A stretch of 27,711 nt of DNA from Bacteroidales bacterium UBA5326 (GTDB lineage: Bacteria > Bacteroidota > Bacteroidia > Bacteroidales > UBA932), in contig DHQY01000007.1 of the NCBI GenBank assembly GCA_002408205.1, forward strand, positions 443,027 to 470,737. Direction: 5' to 3'. Positions 7,679 to 15,759 of this stretch are shown here, piece after piece. The notes below the pieces were generated by a model. That model was given only the letters and a program-made list of their open reading frames with translations. It did no database searches and had not been told where the DNA came from. The translations under genes were made by a program, and so were the position numbers. Numbering within the stretch: the first letter of the stretch is position 1; each line of letters starts with the position of its first letter.

Positions 7679-8668
7679 ATGCCGCGCTCTACCTGCTTTT
7701 TCACTTGTATTTCAATTGCTTTCCTTCTTGTCTCCTTTACCCTGAGCGCCCAGGTCATCAGGCCTGAACCCTATGCCGGTCTCATTACAGCAAAAGATCT
7801 GGAAAAACATGTCTTGTTTTTTTCAGATACTACTCTGCGCGGAAGAGAAACGGGCTCACCGGGAGCCACTTTGGCTACACAGTATCTGGTGAACAAATTC
7901 AAAGAATACGGGCTGCTTCCTTTCGGAACGGCTAACCCCGTGCTGAAAAGCGGTTCCTATATACAGAGCTTCATCTGCCCTACAGGACAAAAAGGAAGAA
8001 ATGTAATTGGAATACTGCCGGGCTCGGATAAATTCGGCAGAGATTACCTTATTGTCTCGGCCCATTACGACCATTTGGGAGTTATTGACGGACGGATATA
8101 CCCCGGAGCCGACAGTAATGCGTCGGGCGTTTCCGTGCTTCTGAACCTGGCCCGGGCAATGGGTCAGATGTATAAAGACGGAAAAGGGCCTTCCTGCCAC
8201 ATCATTTTCATTGCCTACGATGCCAAGGAATTTTCTATGACCGGGGCACGCATTTTCACCCTGTCATCAGGTGTTCCTTTTGACCGCATTGTAGCAAATA
8301 TAAATATTGACCAGATTGGATCCGTACTTGAACCGCCTGGAGAAAGAGAAGATTATGTGCTTGTTCTGGGAGCGGATCAGGTACCGGAAAGACTCATAAA
8401 ATCGCTCGATAACTGCAATGCCTTTTATAATATCAACCTGCAGATAGACTATACGTTTTACAACAGCCCTTCTTTTGCCGGAATATTTTTTTCCATGACC
8501 GAACAAAGCTTTCTGGCTTCACAGGGCGTACCTTCGCTCCTGATCACTTCCGGAGTAAGTGATCTTACTTACAAACCCTCGGACACACCCGGGACACTGA
8601 ATTTTCCTGTTATGCAGCGCCGGGCCAGGTGGCTGTTTTACTCTCTCTGGGATATGGCCGGGTATTAA
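7679..8668 (+). CDS. M28 family peptidase homologue, probably inactive
   Basis: A 329-residue protein with signal peptide (cleavage near SAQ, residue 25) and an M28 zinc aminopeptidase fold. The first half is well conserved: TLRGRETGSPG, then RNVIG, then the metal motif AHYDHLG (His129, Asp131) and GADSNASG (bridging Asp145). The NIDQIG segment keeps Asp211. Two sites depart from the family. The general-base/ligand pair EE reads KE (Lys183-Glu184), and the SDHxxF block carrying the last metal His reads TEQSFL (Gln276), with no His nearby. Hence it is likely a pseudoenzyme or an altered hydrolase. I start at the ATG at 7679, just before the signal peptide and downstream of a promoter-like box; the open frame extends upstream but only antisense to the TPR gene. 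The stop overlaps the convergent gene by 4 bp. Confidence 0.8.
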   Translation: MPRSTCFFTCISIAFLLVSFTLSAQVIRPEPYAGLITAKDLEKHVLFFSDTTLRGRETGSPGATLATQYLVNKFKEYGLLPFGTANPVLKSGSYIQSFICPTGQKGRNVIGILPGSDKFGRDYLIVSAHYDHLGVIDGRIYPGADSNASGVSVLLNLARAMGQMYKDGKGPSCHIIFIAYDAKEFSMTGARIFTLSSGVPFDRIVANINIDQIGSVLEPPGEREDYVLVLGADQVPERLIKSLDNCNAFYNINLQIDYTFYNSPSFAGIFFSMTEQSFLASQGVPSLLITSGVSDLTYKPSDTPGTLNFPVMQRRARWLFYSLWDMAGY

Positions 8669-8677
8669 TACCGGGCC
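8656..8677. repeat. Imperfect palindrome over two convergent stop codons
   Basis: Twenty-two bases with a 12-bp perfect core, GGTATTAATACC, and outer GGCC arms form a hairpin with one G-G mismatch. It covers the stop codons of both the M28 homologue and the beta-barrel gene. It lacks a T tract, so a role as terminator is uncertain. Confidence 0.45.
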
Positions 8678-9417
8678 TTCCCAAAGCGGATGAGGTCATA
8701 TGAAACTGTTACACTGCCCCGGATATGTTTCATCTGGTAATCAAAGAAATCGCTGCCGGTTACAAATATATCCTTAAGACCGAAAATGATACGCAGTCCC
8801 ATGGTAACCCTGGGAAAAATCCGGGCTTCATATCCTGCAGACAGGCCGGCGTCCCACTTATCGAGCAAAGCAGAAAAATCCATGATCATTGGACTGGAAA
8901 CTTCCGAGTCCACCCTGTCGGGCTCGGTCCCAATGAATCCTTTAGTGGCGCGTGTCTCAAAAGATGATTTAAAAATATAGGCACCATATACACCCAGCAT
9001 AATGCCGTGCTGACGTTTGCTGCCCATATGATACTTAATATAGAAAGGCATTTCCAGAAGTGTGAAGCTCATTGACATTTCAGATGTTCCGGTGAAATAC
9101 TGGACCATCCCCTCTCCCTTGAATTTCTGATTGGTCACCCTGGCATCGGCATCCATTCCAATAGTCTTGTAGTTCAGATCGGTTCCCAATGACCAGTGAT
9201 TGTGTAAATTCATGTTCAGATGAACTCCCAGAGTCGCGTTGAGTTTGGGATAGGCATTAAAAGAGCCCCCGACGGCATTAAAGGGTATAGGCACCGCACC
9301 GCCTATATCCGTCCCAATGAGTGGCGCCACAGAGAATAAAGACTGGGCACCCGCCGGGACATTCACAAAAAGTGTTGAATAAGCAAAGAAAATTAGAAAA
9401 AAAACGGCCTTTTTCAT
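8665..9417 (-). CDS. Outer-membrane beta-barrel protein
   Basis: A 250-residue exported protein with signal peptide MKKAVFFLIFFAYSTLFVNV and cleavage near AGAQ. The mature part alternates polar and aromatic residues in strand-length stretches: SLFSVAPLIGTDIGG, NATLGVHLNMNLHNHWSLGTDLNYKTIG, SMSFTLLEMPFYIKYHMG, GIMLGVYGAYIF and DAGLSAGYEARIFPRVTMGLRIIFGLKDI. It ends in SVTVSYDLIRFGKARY. This matches the outer-membrane beta-barrel (OMP_b-brl / PorT-like) group of Bacteroidota. Ligand and role are unknown. A start 15 nt upstream is in frame, but the ATG at 9415-9417 begins the signal peptide directly and follows a TACATTTG box. Its 3' end overlaps the M28 homologue by 4 bp. Confidence 0.75.
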   Translation of the reverse strand: MKKAVFFLIFFAYSTLFVNVPAGAQSLFSVAPLIGTDIGGAVPIPFNAVGGSFNAYPKLNATLGVHLNMNLHNHWSLGTDLNYKTIGMDADARVTNQKFKGEGMVQYFTGTSEMSMSFTLLEMPFYIKYHMGSKRQHGIMLGVYGAYIFKSSFETRATKGFIGTEPDRVDSEVSSPMIMDFSALLDKWDAGLSAGYEARIFPRVTMGLRIIFGLKDIFVTGSDFFDYQMKHIRGSVTVSYDLIRFGKARY

Positions 9418-9421
9418 TTTA

Positions 9422-9429
9422 CAAATGTA
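9422..9429 (-). promoter_or_regulatory. -7 box TACATTTG for the beta-barrel gene
   Basis: TACATTTG on the minus strand matches TAnnTTTG. The ATG begins 5 nt after its last base, suggesting a leaderless transcript. Ten bases separate it from the plus-strand box of cstA. Confidence 0.5.
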
Positions 9430-9439
9430 CAAAAAAGCC

Positions 9440-9447
9440 TATATTTG
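9440..9447 (+). promoter_or_regulatory. -7 box TATATTTG for cstA
   Basis: TATATTTG matches TAnnTTTG and lies 21 nt before the ATG at 9469. The alternative TTG start at 9445 falls inside this box, which argues against that start. Confidence 0.55.
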
Positions 9448-9468
9448 TCTCATCCTTTTTCCTTATTG

Positions 9469-10926
9469 ATGATCAGCTTTACTATTTCTCTTGTTGTCCT
9501 GATTGCGGGGTTTTTTATTTATGGAAAAATCACCGAACGAATTTTCGGGATAGAAAAAAACAGGCCAACACCGGCTACCGTCCAACGGGACAACGTGGAT
9601 TATGTTCCGATGAAACCCTGGAAGATCTTTTTCATTCAATTTCTGAATATTGCAGGTCTCGGACCGATATTTGGGGCTATTATGGGAGCCTCTTTCGGGC
9701 CGGCATCGTTCATTTGGATTGTCTTGGGAACCCTTTTTGCAGGATGTGTACATGATTATTTTTCGGGGATGATGTCGTTAAGACATAATGGAGAAAGCCT
9801 TCCCGAGATACACGGGAGATATCTTGGAAAGCGAGTCAGGAATTTCATGCGCATCTTTACCATTGTGATGATGATACTGGTCGGAGCCGTTTTTGTAGCA
9901 GGTCCTGCCGGACTTCTGGCGATGCTTACTCCTGAATCGCTCAACACCACGTTCTGGATTGTGATTGTTTTTCTGTATTATATAGTGGCTACATTATTTC
10001 CCATAGACAAGATTATTGGAAAGATCTATCCCGTATTCGGCATCTGCCTGCTGATCATGGCTTTTGGCATAATGATAATGATGTATGTCAAACAGCCGGC
10101 AGTTCCGGAGTTTTGGCAAGGGCTGCATAACAGATCGCTCAATCCGTTGGCGAATCCCATCTTTCCTATGATGTTTGTTTCCATAGCCTGCGGAGCCATT
10201 TCGGGCTTCCATGCCACACAGTCCCCTCTTATGGCCCGGTGCATGACAAATGAAAAATATGGACGTCCTGTTTTTCTGGGTTCAATGGTAGCTGAAGGAA
10301 TCCTGGCACTCATATGGGCCGCTGCCGCCTGCTATTTTTTCTTTGAAGATCCCGACGGGATAGCTATTTTTAAATCGGGAGAAACAAATGCAGCCGTAAT
10401 AGTGAATTACCTTACCGCAGAGTGGCTCGGACCCGTGGGAACACTCCTGGCTATGCTGGGGGTGATAGCCGCACCTATTACCACCGGCGATACTGCATTT
10501 CGTTCAGCACGGATTATGGTCTCAGAAGTATTTCACATAGACCAGAAACCCTTAAAAAACAGGATACTGATCTCTTTTCCCCTTTTTGCGGCGGGGCTTC
10601 TGATACTCGTTTTCAGTCTTACCGATGCAAAAGGATTCAACACCATCTGGAGGTATTTTGCTTGGTCAAATCAGACGCTGGCGGCCGTGACCTTGTGGTC
10701 AATAACAGTATTTCTCTACAGAGATAACAAGCCTTATCTTATATCAATGATACCCGCACTGTTCATGACCATGGTGGTAACCACTTTCATTTTTATATCA
10801 CCGACAGGGTTTGGGCTGTCGCCTACTCTATCCTATTTTCTTGGAGGTATTATTACTTTGGCTATCATGGAATTGTTCCACATCAGGGAAAGAAACCTTG
10901 CCGCCAAGAGCGCGCCCTGTAGGTAA
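9469..10926 (+). CDS. cstA: CstA-family transporter (carbon starvation protein A)
   Basis: A 485-residue polytopic membrane protein of the CstA family, which takes up peptides or pyruvate during carbon limitation. The family core is clear: DNVDYVPMKPWKIFFIQFLNIAGLGPIFGAIMG near residue 43, then FAGCVHDYFSGMMSLRHNGESLPEIHGRYLG near 85. Further on come GAISGFHATQSPLMARC near 245 and the TTGDTAFRSAR block near 340. About twelve or more hydrophobic helices are visible. It is the short form common in Bacteroidota and Firmicutes; E. coli CstA (701 residues) is much longer. I start at the ATG at 9469, because an in-frame TTG upstream is part of the promoter box. Its last 99 bp overlap the 3' end of uvrA on the other strand. 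Confidence 0.9.
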   Translation: MISFTISLVVLIAGFFIYGKITERIFGIEKNRPTPATVQRDNVDYVPMKPWKIFFIQFLNIAGLGPIFGAIMGASFGPASFIWIVLGTLFAGCVHDYFSGMMSLRHNGESLPEIHGRYLGKRVRNFMRIFTIVMMILVGAVFVAGPAGLLAMLTPESLNTTFWIVIVFLYYIVATLFPIDKIIGKIYPVFGICLLIMAFGIMIMMYVKQPAVPEFWQGLHNRSLNPLANPIFPMMFVSIACGAISGFHATQSPLMARCMTNEKYGRPVFLGSMVAEGILALIWAAAACYFFFEDPDGIAIFKSGETNAAVIVNYLTAEWLGPVGTLLAMLGVIAAPITTGDTAFRSARIMVSEVFHIDQKPLKNRILISFPLFAAGLLILVFSLTDAKGFNTIWRYFAWSNQTLAAVTLWSITVFLYRDNKPYLISMIPALFMTMVVTTFIFISPTGFGLSPTLSYFLGGIITLAIMELFHIRERNLAAKSAPCR

Positions 10927-13674
10927 ATCATCACGACGCACCAGCTCTTCGGGCGTACCGGAAAAACAGCAGTACCCTCCTGTATCACCGGCATCGGGTC
11001 CCATGTCTATCACCCAGTCGGCGCATTTAACCACGTCCATATTGTGTTCAACCACTAAAACGGTATGGCCTCTGGAAATAAGCGCATTAAATGATTGAAG
11101 TAGTTTGGAAATGTCATAGGCATGAAGCCCGGTAGTAGGTTCGTCAAAAATAAACAACCTGTTTTGTACGGCCGTTTCTCCGGACAGGAAGTAGGCAAGT
11201 TTCACTCGTTGGCTCTCCCCTCCGCTCAGGCTGCTACTGTTTTGCCCCAGCTTGATATAGGAAAGACCTACCTCGCGCAGAGGTTCCAGCCTCCCGGCAA
11301 TCCGTCGTGCCGTGGACTCTTTTTGAGCGGCAAAGAAGGAAATGGCTTCGTCTACAGTCATATCCAACACATCCGCAATGTTTTTATCCTGATAACGGAC
11401 TTCCAGTATATCCGGTTTAAAACGCCGACCGCCACACGATTCGCAGGTAAGTATGACATCTGCCATAAACTGCATTTCCACTTTCACACTGCCTTCACCC
11501 AGGCATTCGGGACAACGGCCACCTTCAATGTTAAAAGAAAAATGGGAGTGGCCGTAACCGTTCATCCGGGCATACGGCTGCTCGGAAAAAAGCCTCCGTA
11601 TATCGTCGTAGGCTTTAATATAAGTCACGGGATTGGAACGGGTAGATTTGCCAATGGGGTTCTGATCAATCATCTCTACACCAAAAATACGGTGTGTATC
11701 GCCAGTCAGCTGCCCAAAGAGACCCGGTTTGGGCACACTCCCCTGGTTCAGCTCTCGACATAGCGCATAGTAAAGAACATCCCGTATGAGAGAAGACTTG
11801 CCCGAACCGCTCACTCCGGTAACAGCCGTAAGTACCTGAAGGGGAAATTTTACGTCTATATTCTTCAGATTATTATGCCTGGCTCCCTGTACGGCAATAT
11901 ATGAATTCCATTTTCTACGCTGCCCGGGTAGCGGAATCACATTGGGATTTGTAAGAAACTGAAGGGTGCGGCTTTCCCCGCATTCAATGCCGGCCCCCGG
12001 CACGGGAGGAGGTCCCTGATAGGTAAGCCGGCCTCCGTCTTTTCCCGCCAGCGGGCCAATATCAATGATCTGATCTGCAGATCTCATGATCTCTTCGTCG
12101 TGCTCCACCACTATTACGGTATTACCCAGGTCTCTGAGCGATTTAAGGGTTTGCAGAAGACGTTGGGTATCCCGGGGGTGCAGCCCTATGCTCGGTTCAT
12201 CAAGAATATACATACTGCCTACGAGCGAACTGCCCAGGGAACTAACCAGGTTCACCCGCTGGCTTTCACCGCCGCTCAGGGTAGAGGACTTCCGGTTTAA
12301 TGTGAGATAATTCAATCCCACCCGAGTCAGAAAACGCAGACGTCCATTAATTTCCTCAATGGTCCTTGCCGCAATGTTAAGCTGGTATTCCGTCCAGGGA
12401 ATACGTGCAAAATAATCATATAGATCCCCTATGCTCATATCGAGCAGTTCATCTATCCGTTTACCGTGAATCTTCACATAGGAAGCTTCTTTCCTAAGGC
12501 GTGATCCCAAACAGACGGGACAAACGGTTTTGCCCGTAAAACGGCTTATGATTATTCGGTTTTGTATTTTATACCTGGCTTCTTCCAATTGCTCGAAGAA
12601 AGCATGAATACCGGGAGTTGAACCGGTCCCGTTCCACAAAAGCTTTTTCTGCCCGGGAGTAAGCTCTTTGTAAGGTTTATGGACAGGAAATCCGGTACCG
12701 GGAGCATTTTGGATGAAAGCGTCTTTGTACTGGCTCATCACCTCTCCCCTCCAGCAGGCCACTGCGTTTTGGTAAAGCGAAAGTTCGGGATCCGGGATCA
12801 CAAGCGATTCATCTATTCCGGTGACCATCCCGTAGCCGCCGCATTCCGGGCAGGCGCCCAGGGGGTTATTAAAACTGAACAGGTATTCGTTCGGTTCCAT
12901 GAACGTGATACCGTCGGCTTCAAAACGGGTCGAGAAAACGGAACGTTCCCCGTTATCTACATACAGCACCCCGTCACCAATGGAAAAGGCCGTTTGTATT
13001 GAATCGAGGAGTCGGGCTTTGTTATCGGGAGAATTTTCGGACGAGGCACGGCTTACAAGCAAAACGATGTCCTGCGCCGCGTAAAGGGCCATATCCTGTA
13101 GCAATGATTCAACACGCAGAACTTCTTTCCCGTTAAAAAAGCGGGAATATCCTTCTTCCTGCAGACGCAAAAGCTTTTCTACCCGTTTTTTTTCTTCGTT
13201 CCAGCCGAAGGGAGCAAGGATATAGACGTATTGGTCCTGAGTCATCGACAGGATGTGCCTGAGCACATCGTCCTGCGAATGCCGGGTTACTTCTTTTCCC
13301 GATACGGGAGAATATGTCACACCCACTCTGGCGTAGAGAAGCCTCAGGTAGTCGTAAATTTCGGTGGAAGTTCCGAGCGTGGAACGGGGATTGCGGGTAT
13401 TTACCTTTTGTTCTATGGCAATGGCCGGAGGGATCCCCTCAATGGAATCGACATCGGGTTTCCTTATACGTCCCAGAAATTGACGTGCATAAGCCGAAAG
13501 GCTCTCCACATAACGTCTTTGCCCTTCTGCAAACAAGGTGTCGAATGCAAGTGAAGATTTACCGGAGCCGGAAACACCGGTAATGACCACTAACTTGTCG
13601 CGCGGTATGGTGAGTGACAGATTCTTAAGATTATGGACCCTGGCTCCTTTTATTACTATATCGTCTTGATACAT
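10828..13674 (-). CDS. uvrA: Excinuclease ABC subunit A (UvrA)
   Basis: The 948-residue damage-sensing ATPase of nucleotide excision repair; it acts as a dimer and loads UvrB. Seen in order are Walker A GVSGSGKS (33-40) and RRYVESLSAYARQFLG. The UvrB-binding region (about 130-245) follows, then the first zinc Cys pairs (CPECGG and CPVCLG), signature LSGGESQR with LDEPSIGLHPRD, a second Walker A GVSGSGKS, and the second zinc module (CPECLG ... CESCGG). A second LSGGESQR and FDEPTTGLHAYD close the set. The ABC domains are complete. The final 27 residues after PTGR extend past where UvrA usually ends and lie antisense to cstA. It starts 3 nt after the RSH stop and is the last gene of uvrB-rsh-uvrA. 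Confidence 0.95.
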   Translation of the reverse strand: MYQDDIVIKGARVHNLKNLSLTIPRDKLVVITGVSGSGKSSLAFDTLFAEGQRRYVESLSAYARQFLGRIRKPDVDSIEGIPPAIAIEQKVNTRNPRSTLGTSTEIYDYLRLLYARVGVTYSPVSGKEVTRHSQDDVLRHILSMTQDQYVYILAPFGWNEEKKRVEKLLRLQEEGYSRFFNGKEVLRVESLLQDMALYAAQDIVLLVSRASSENSPDNKARLLDSIQTAFSIGDGVLYVDNGERSVFSTRFEADGITFMEPNEYLFSFNNPLGACPECGGYGMVTGIDESLVIPDPELSLYQNAVACWRGEVMSQYKDAFIQNAPGTGFPVHKPYKELTPGQKKLLWNGTGSTPGIHAFFEQLEEARYKIQNRIIISRFTGKTVCPVCLGSRLRKEASYVKIHGKRIDELLDMSIGDLYDYFARIPWTEYQLNIAARTIEEINGRLRFLTRVGLNYLTLNRKSSTLSGGESQRVNLVSSLGSSLVGSMYILDEPSIGLHPRDTQRLLQTLKSLRDLGNTVIVVEHDEEIMRSADQIIDIGPLAGKDGGRLTYQGPPPVPGAGIECGESRTLQFLTNPNVIPLPGQRRKWNSYIAVQGARHNNLKNIDVKFPLQVLTAVTGVSGSGKSSLIRDVLYYALCRELNQGSVPKPGLFGQLTGDTHRIFGVEMIDQNPIGKSTRSNPVTYIKAYDDIRRLFSEQPYARMNGYGHSHFSFNIEGGRCPECLGEGSVKVEMQFMADVILTCESCGGRRFKPDILEVRYQDKNIADVLDMTVDEAISFFAAQKESTARRIAGRLEPLREVGLSYIKLGQNSSSLSGGESQRVKLAYFLSGETAVQNRLFIFDEPTTGLHAYDISKLLQSFNALISRGHTVLVVEHNMDVVKCADWVIDMGPDAGDTGGYCCFSGTPEELVRRDDLPTGRALGGKVSFPDVEQFHDSQSNNTSKKIG

Positions 13675-13677
13675 AGG

Positions 13678-15759
13678 CTACTCTCGCGTTACTTTTACCA
13701 TACCCCTGATTTTTTTCAGCTGAAACAGGAGCAGGTCTACCTGTTTATTCGAATTAACAGCTACCTGAAGGCGGCCGTTCATCTTTCCTCCGTGGTTGGA
13801 AAAAGTGAAATTCCTCAGATTCAGGGATAAATTCTTGATGACTTCTCCGACTTCCTGGGTAATACCTATTTCCTCGTAAGCCGAAAAACGGATGGTAACC
13901 TGGAAAACGGCGGCCGCCACGGTGTTCCTCCATTTTACCTTTTGAATACGATATGGGTATTGCGTCATAAGACGTTCGGCATTGGGGCAGCTAATCCTGT
14001 GTATTTTTATCCCCTCTTTTATGCTTACAAAACCGAAAACAGGATCTCCTATTATGGGATTGCAGCACTTGGCCAGTTTATAACCAATGCGACCAAACTT
14101 GTCGTCAATAACCAGGTAATCGTCTTCCCTGATTTTTGCGGTACCCACTTCCTGCTGAGGTACAACGGGCTCCTGTACCAGTGTTTCCGTCTTGAGCAGA
14201 AAATCTTTCACCTCCTGCAACGAACAGGATCCGGTGGCAATGGCCGCATAAAACTCACTCAGTTGCTTGAATTTTAATTTTTTAACTAATTGCCCGAGCA
14301 TTTCTGGCGTTAATTCAAGTTTCCAATTCTTTAGCCGGCGCTCAAGCAGTTCCCTGCCCGCCGCATCCTGAACGCCCTCCTCTTCACGAAGCTTTTGCCT
14401 GATCTTGTTACGAGCTTTGCCGGAGACCACAAAATTCAGCCAGTCCCGTGAAGGTTTCTGGTTTTTTGCGGTAATGATTTCCACCACATCTCCTGTATTA
14501 AGCCGGTCCCTTACCTGGGCAATCTTACCGTTCACTCGTGCTCCCGTACACCTGATCCCTATGTTGGTATGAATATCAAAAGCAAAATCCAGCACGGTCG
14601 ATCCGGCTACCAGCCTGCGCAAATCGCCAGCCGGGGTAAAAACATAGACTTCATTGGGCGTGAAAACATTCTCTTCGGCGGAAGAAACAAAGCTTTCGGC
14701 GGAATTCTGCAGTCGTTTGCGTACCCTGTTGAGCCAGTCGTTCAGTATCTGTTCGTTCCTTACCCCTTTATAGGCCCAGTGAGCCGCGGTGCCGTACTCT
14801 GCCACCAGGTCCATGCGCCGGCTTCGTATCTGGACCTCAACCATGAGGCCCGAGAGGGTGCGAACTGTGATGTGCAACGATTCATACCCGCTTGGACGGG
14901 GAACGGTTAACCAGTCCCTCATACGTTCCGGGATGGGTTCATAGATCTGCGTAACAATAGAATAAACCTGCCAGCAGAGGTCTTTCTCATTATCCGGTCC
15001 GGCGTCAATAATAAAACGGATGGCCAGGATGTCGTATACGCCATCCACACCAACCTGTTGCGTCTGCATTTTTTTCCAGATGGAATAAATGGCTTTGGTG
15101 CGGCTCTTCAATTCATATTGAATGCCGGTCTTTTTCATTTCATTGTCAAGCGGTTTAATAAACTGCTCTATCTGGGTCTTTCTCTCGCTTTCTGTAGCCT
15201 TCAGGTTATTGTTTATCAGGCGGTAATCCTCTGGCTGAATGGTTTTGAAAGATATATCCTCCATTTCGCTCTTGATGCTGTACAGCCCCAGCTGGTGAGC
15301 CAGAGGCGCATAGAGCAGGAGCGTCTCGGTCGCCTTCTTCACATGCTCCGTTTTTGGGAAACAATCCGAAAGAGAGCGCATGATTTCCAGACGGTCGGCC
15401 AGTTTAATAAGCGTTACCTGGGGATCTGTGGAATAGGAAATGATCAGCCTGCGGTAATTATCTGCCTCGAGCCGGGTATCACGGGGCCTGATGGTAGAAA
15501 TACGGTTCAGACCAATGACCATACGGCTGATATCGGCCCCGAACGTGTGGTGGATCTCCTCCATCATTTCCGGCGATTTCCGGCTGGCCTCGTGCAGGTA
15601 TACGGTGATTACGGCATCCCGGGTCAGCCCAATCTCCTGTTCCACAATCCGGGCGACTGCATCTGCATGCGCAAGGAACGGCTCACCGTTCCCGCGCAAC
15701 TGCCCTTCCAGCTTTGCCTGGGCAATAGCTCTTGCCTTATCTGCCAACAGGTTGTTCAT
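13678..15759 (-). CDS. RelA/SpoT homologue (RSH): (p)ppGpp synthetase with degenerate hydrolase
   Basis: A 693-residue long RSH protein. The synthetase domain looks active: SRTKAIYSIWKKM (about 219-231), YDILAIR (Asp243), the charged motif RMRD (279-282), GYESLH (291-296) and VEVQIR (Glu308). TGS (about 365-430), a conserved CC segment (KLAKCCNP) and a C-terminal ACT-like domain follow. The N-terminal HD hydrolase keeps His31 and Asp122, but the central HDxxED reads HEASRK (His56, Glu57, Arg60, Lys61) and the ADRLHNM His is Glu125. A hydrolase with these changes should be inactive, so this is probably a synthetase-only enzyme of the stringent response. RMRD resembles the RxKD form of bifunctional Rel/SpoT rather than the ExDD of E. 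coli RelA. The start overlaps the uvrB stop by 4 bp. Confidence 0.92.
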   Translation of the reverse strand: MNNLLADKARAIAQAKLEGQLRGNGEPFLAHADAVARIVEQEIGLTRDAVITVYLHEASRKSPEMMEEIHHTFGADISRMVIGLNRISTIRPRDTRLEADNYRRLIISYSTDPQVTLIKLADRLEIMRSLSDCFPKTEHVKKATETLLLYAPLAHQLGLYSIKSEMEDISFKTIQPEDYRLINNNLKATESERKTQIEQFIKPLDNEMKKTGIQYELKSRTKAIYSIWKKMQTQQVGVDGVYDILAIRFIIDAGPDNEKDLCWQVYSIVTQIYEPIPERMRDWLTVPRPSGYESLHITVRTLSGLMVEVQIRSRRMDLVAEYGTAAHWAYKGVRNEQILNDWLNRVRKRLQNSAESFVSSAEENVFTPNEVYVFTPAGDLRRLVAGSTVLDFAFDIHTNIGIRCTGARVNGKIAQVRDRLNTGDVVEIITAKNQKPSRDWLNFVVSGKARNKIRQKLREEEGVQDAAGRELLERRLKNWKLELTPEMLGQLVKKLKFKQLSEFYAAIATGSCSLQEVKDFLLKTETLVQEPVVPQQEVGTAKIREDDYLVIDDKFGRIGYKLAKCCNPIIGDPVFGFVSIKEGIKIHRISCPNAERLMTQYPYRIQKVKWRNTVAAAVFQVTIRFSAYEEIGITQEVGEVIKNLSLNLRNFTFSNHGGKMNGRLQVAVNSNKQVDLLLFQLKKIRGMVKVTRE

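Noticed and set aside
8656..8677. Hairpin at the M28 / beta-barrel convergent ends as a strong terminator.
   Set aside because: It has a central mismatch and no T tract, so I list it only as a weak repeat.
9445..9468. TTG start giving CstA eight more residues (MSHPFSLL).
   Set aside because: The TTG is the end of the TATATTTG promoter box, and an ATG 24 nt later fits the spacing of other genes here.
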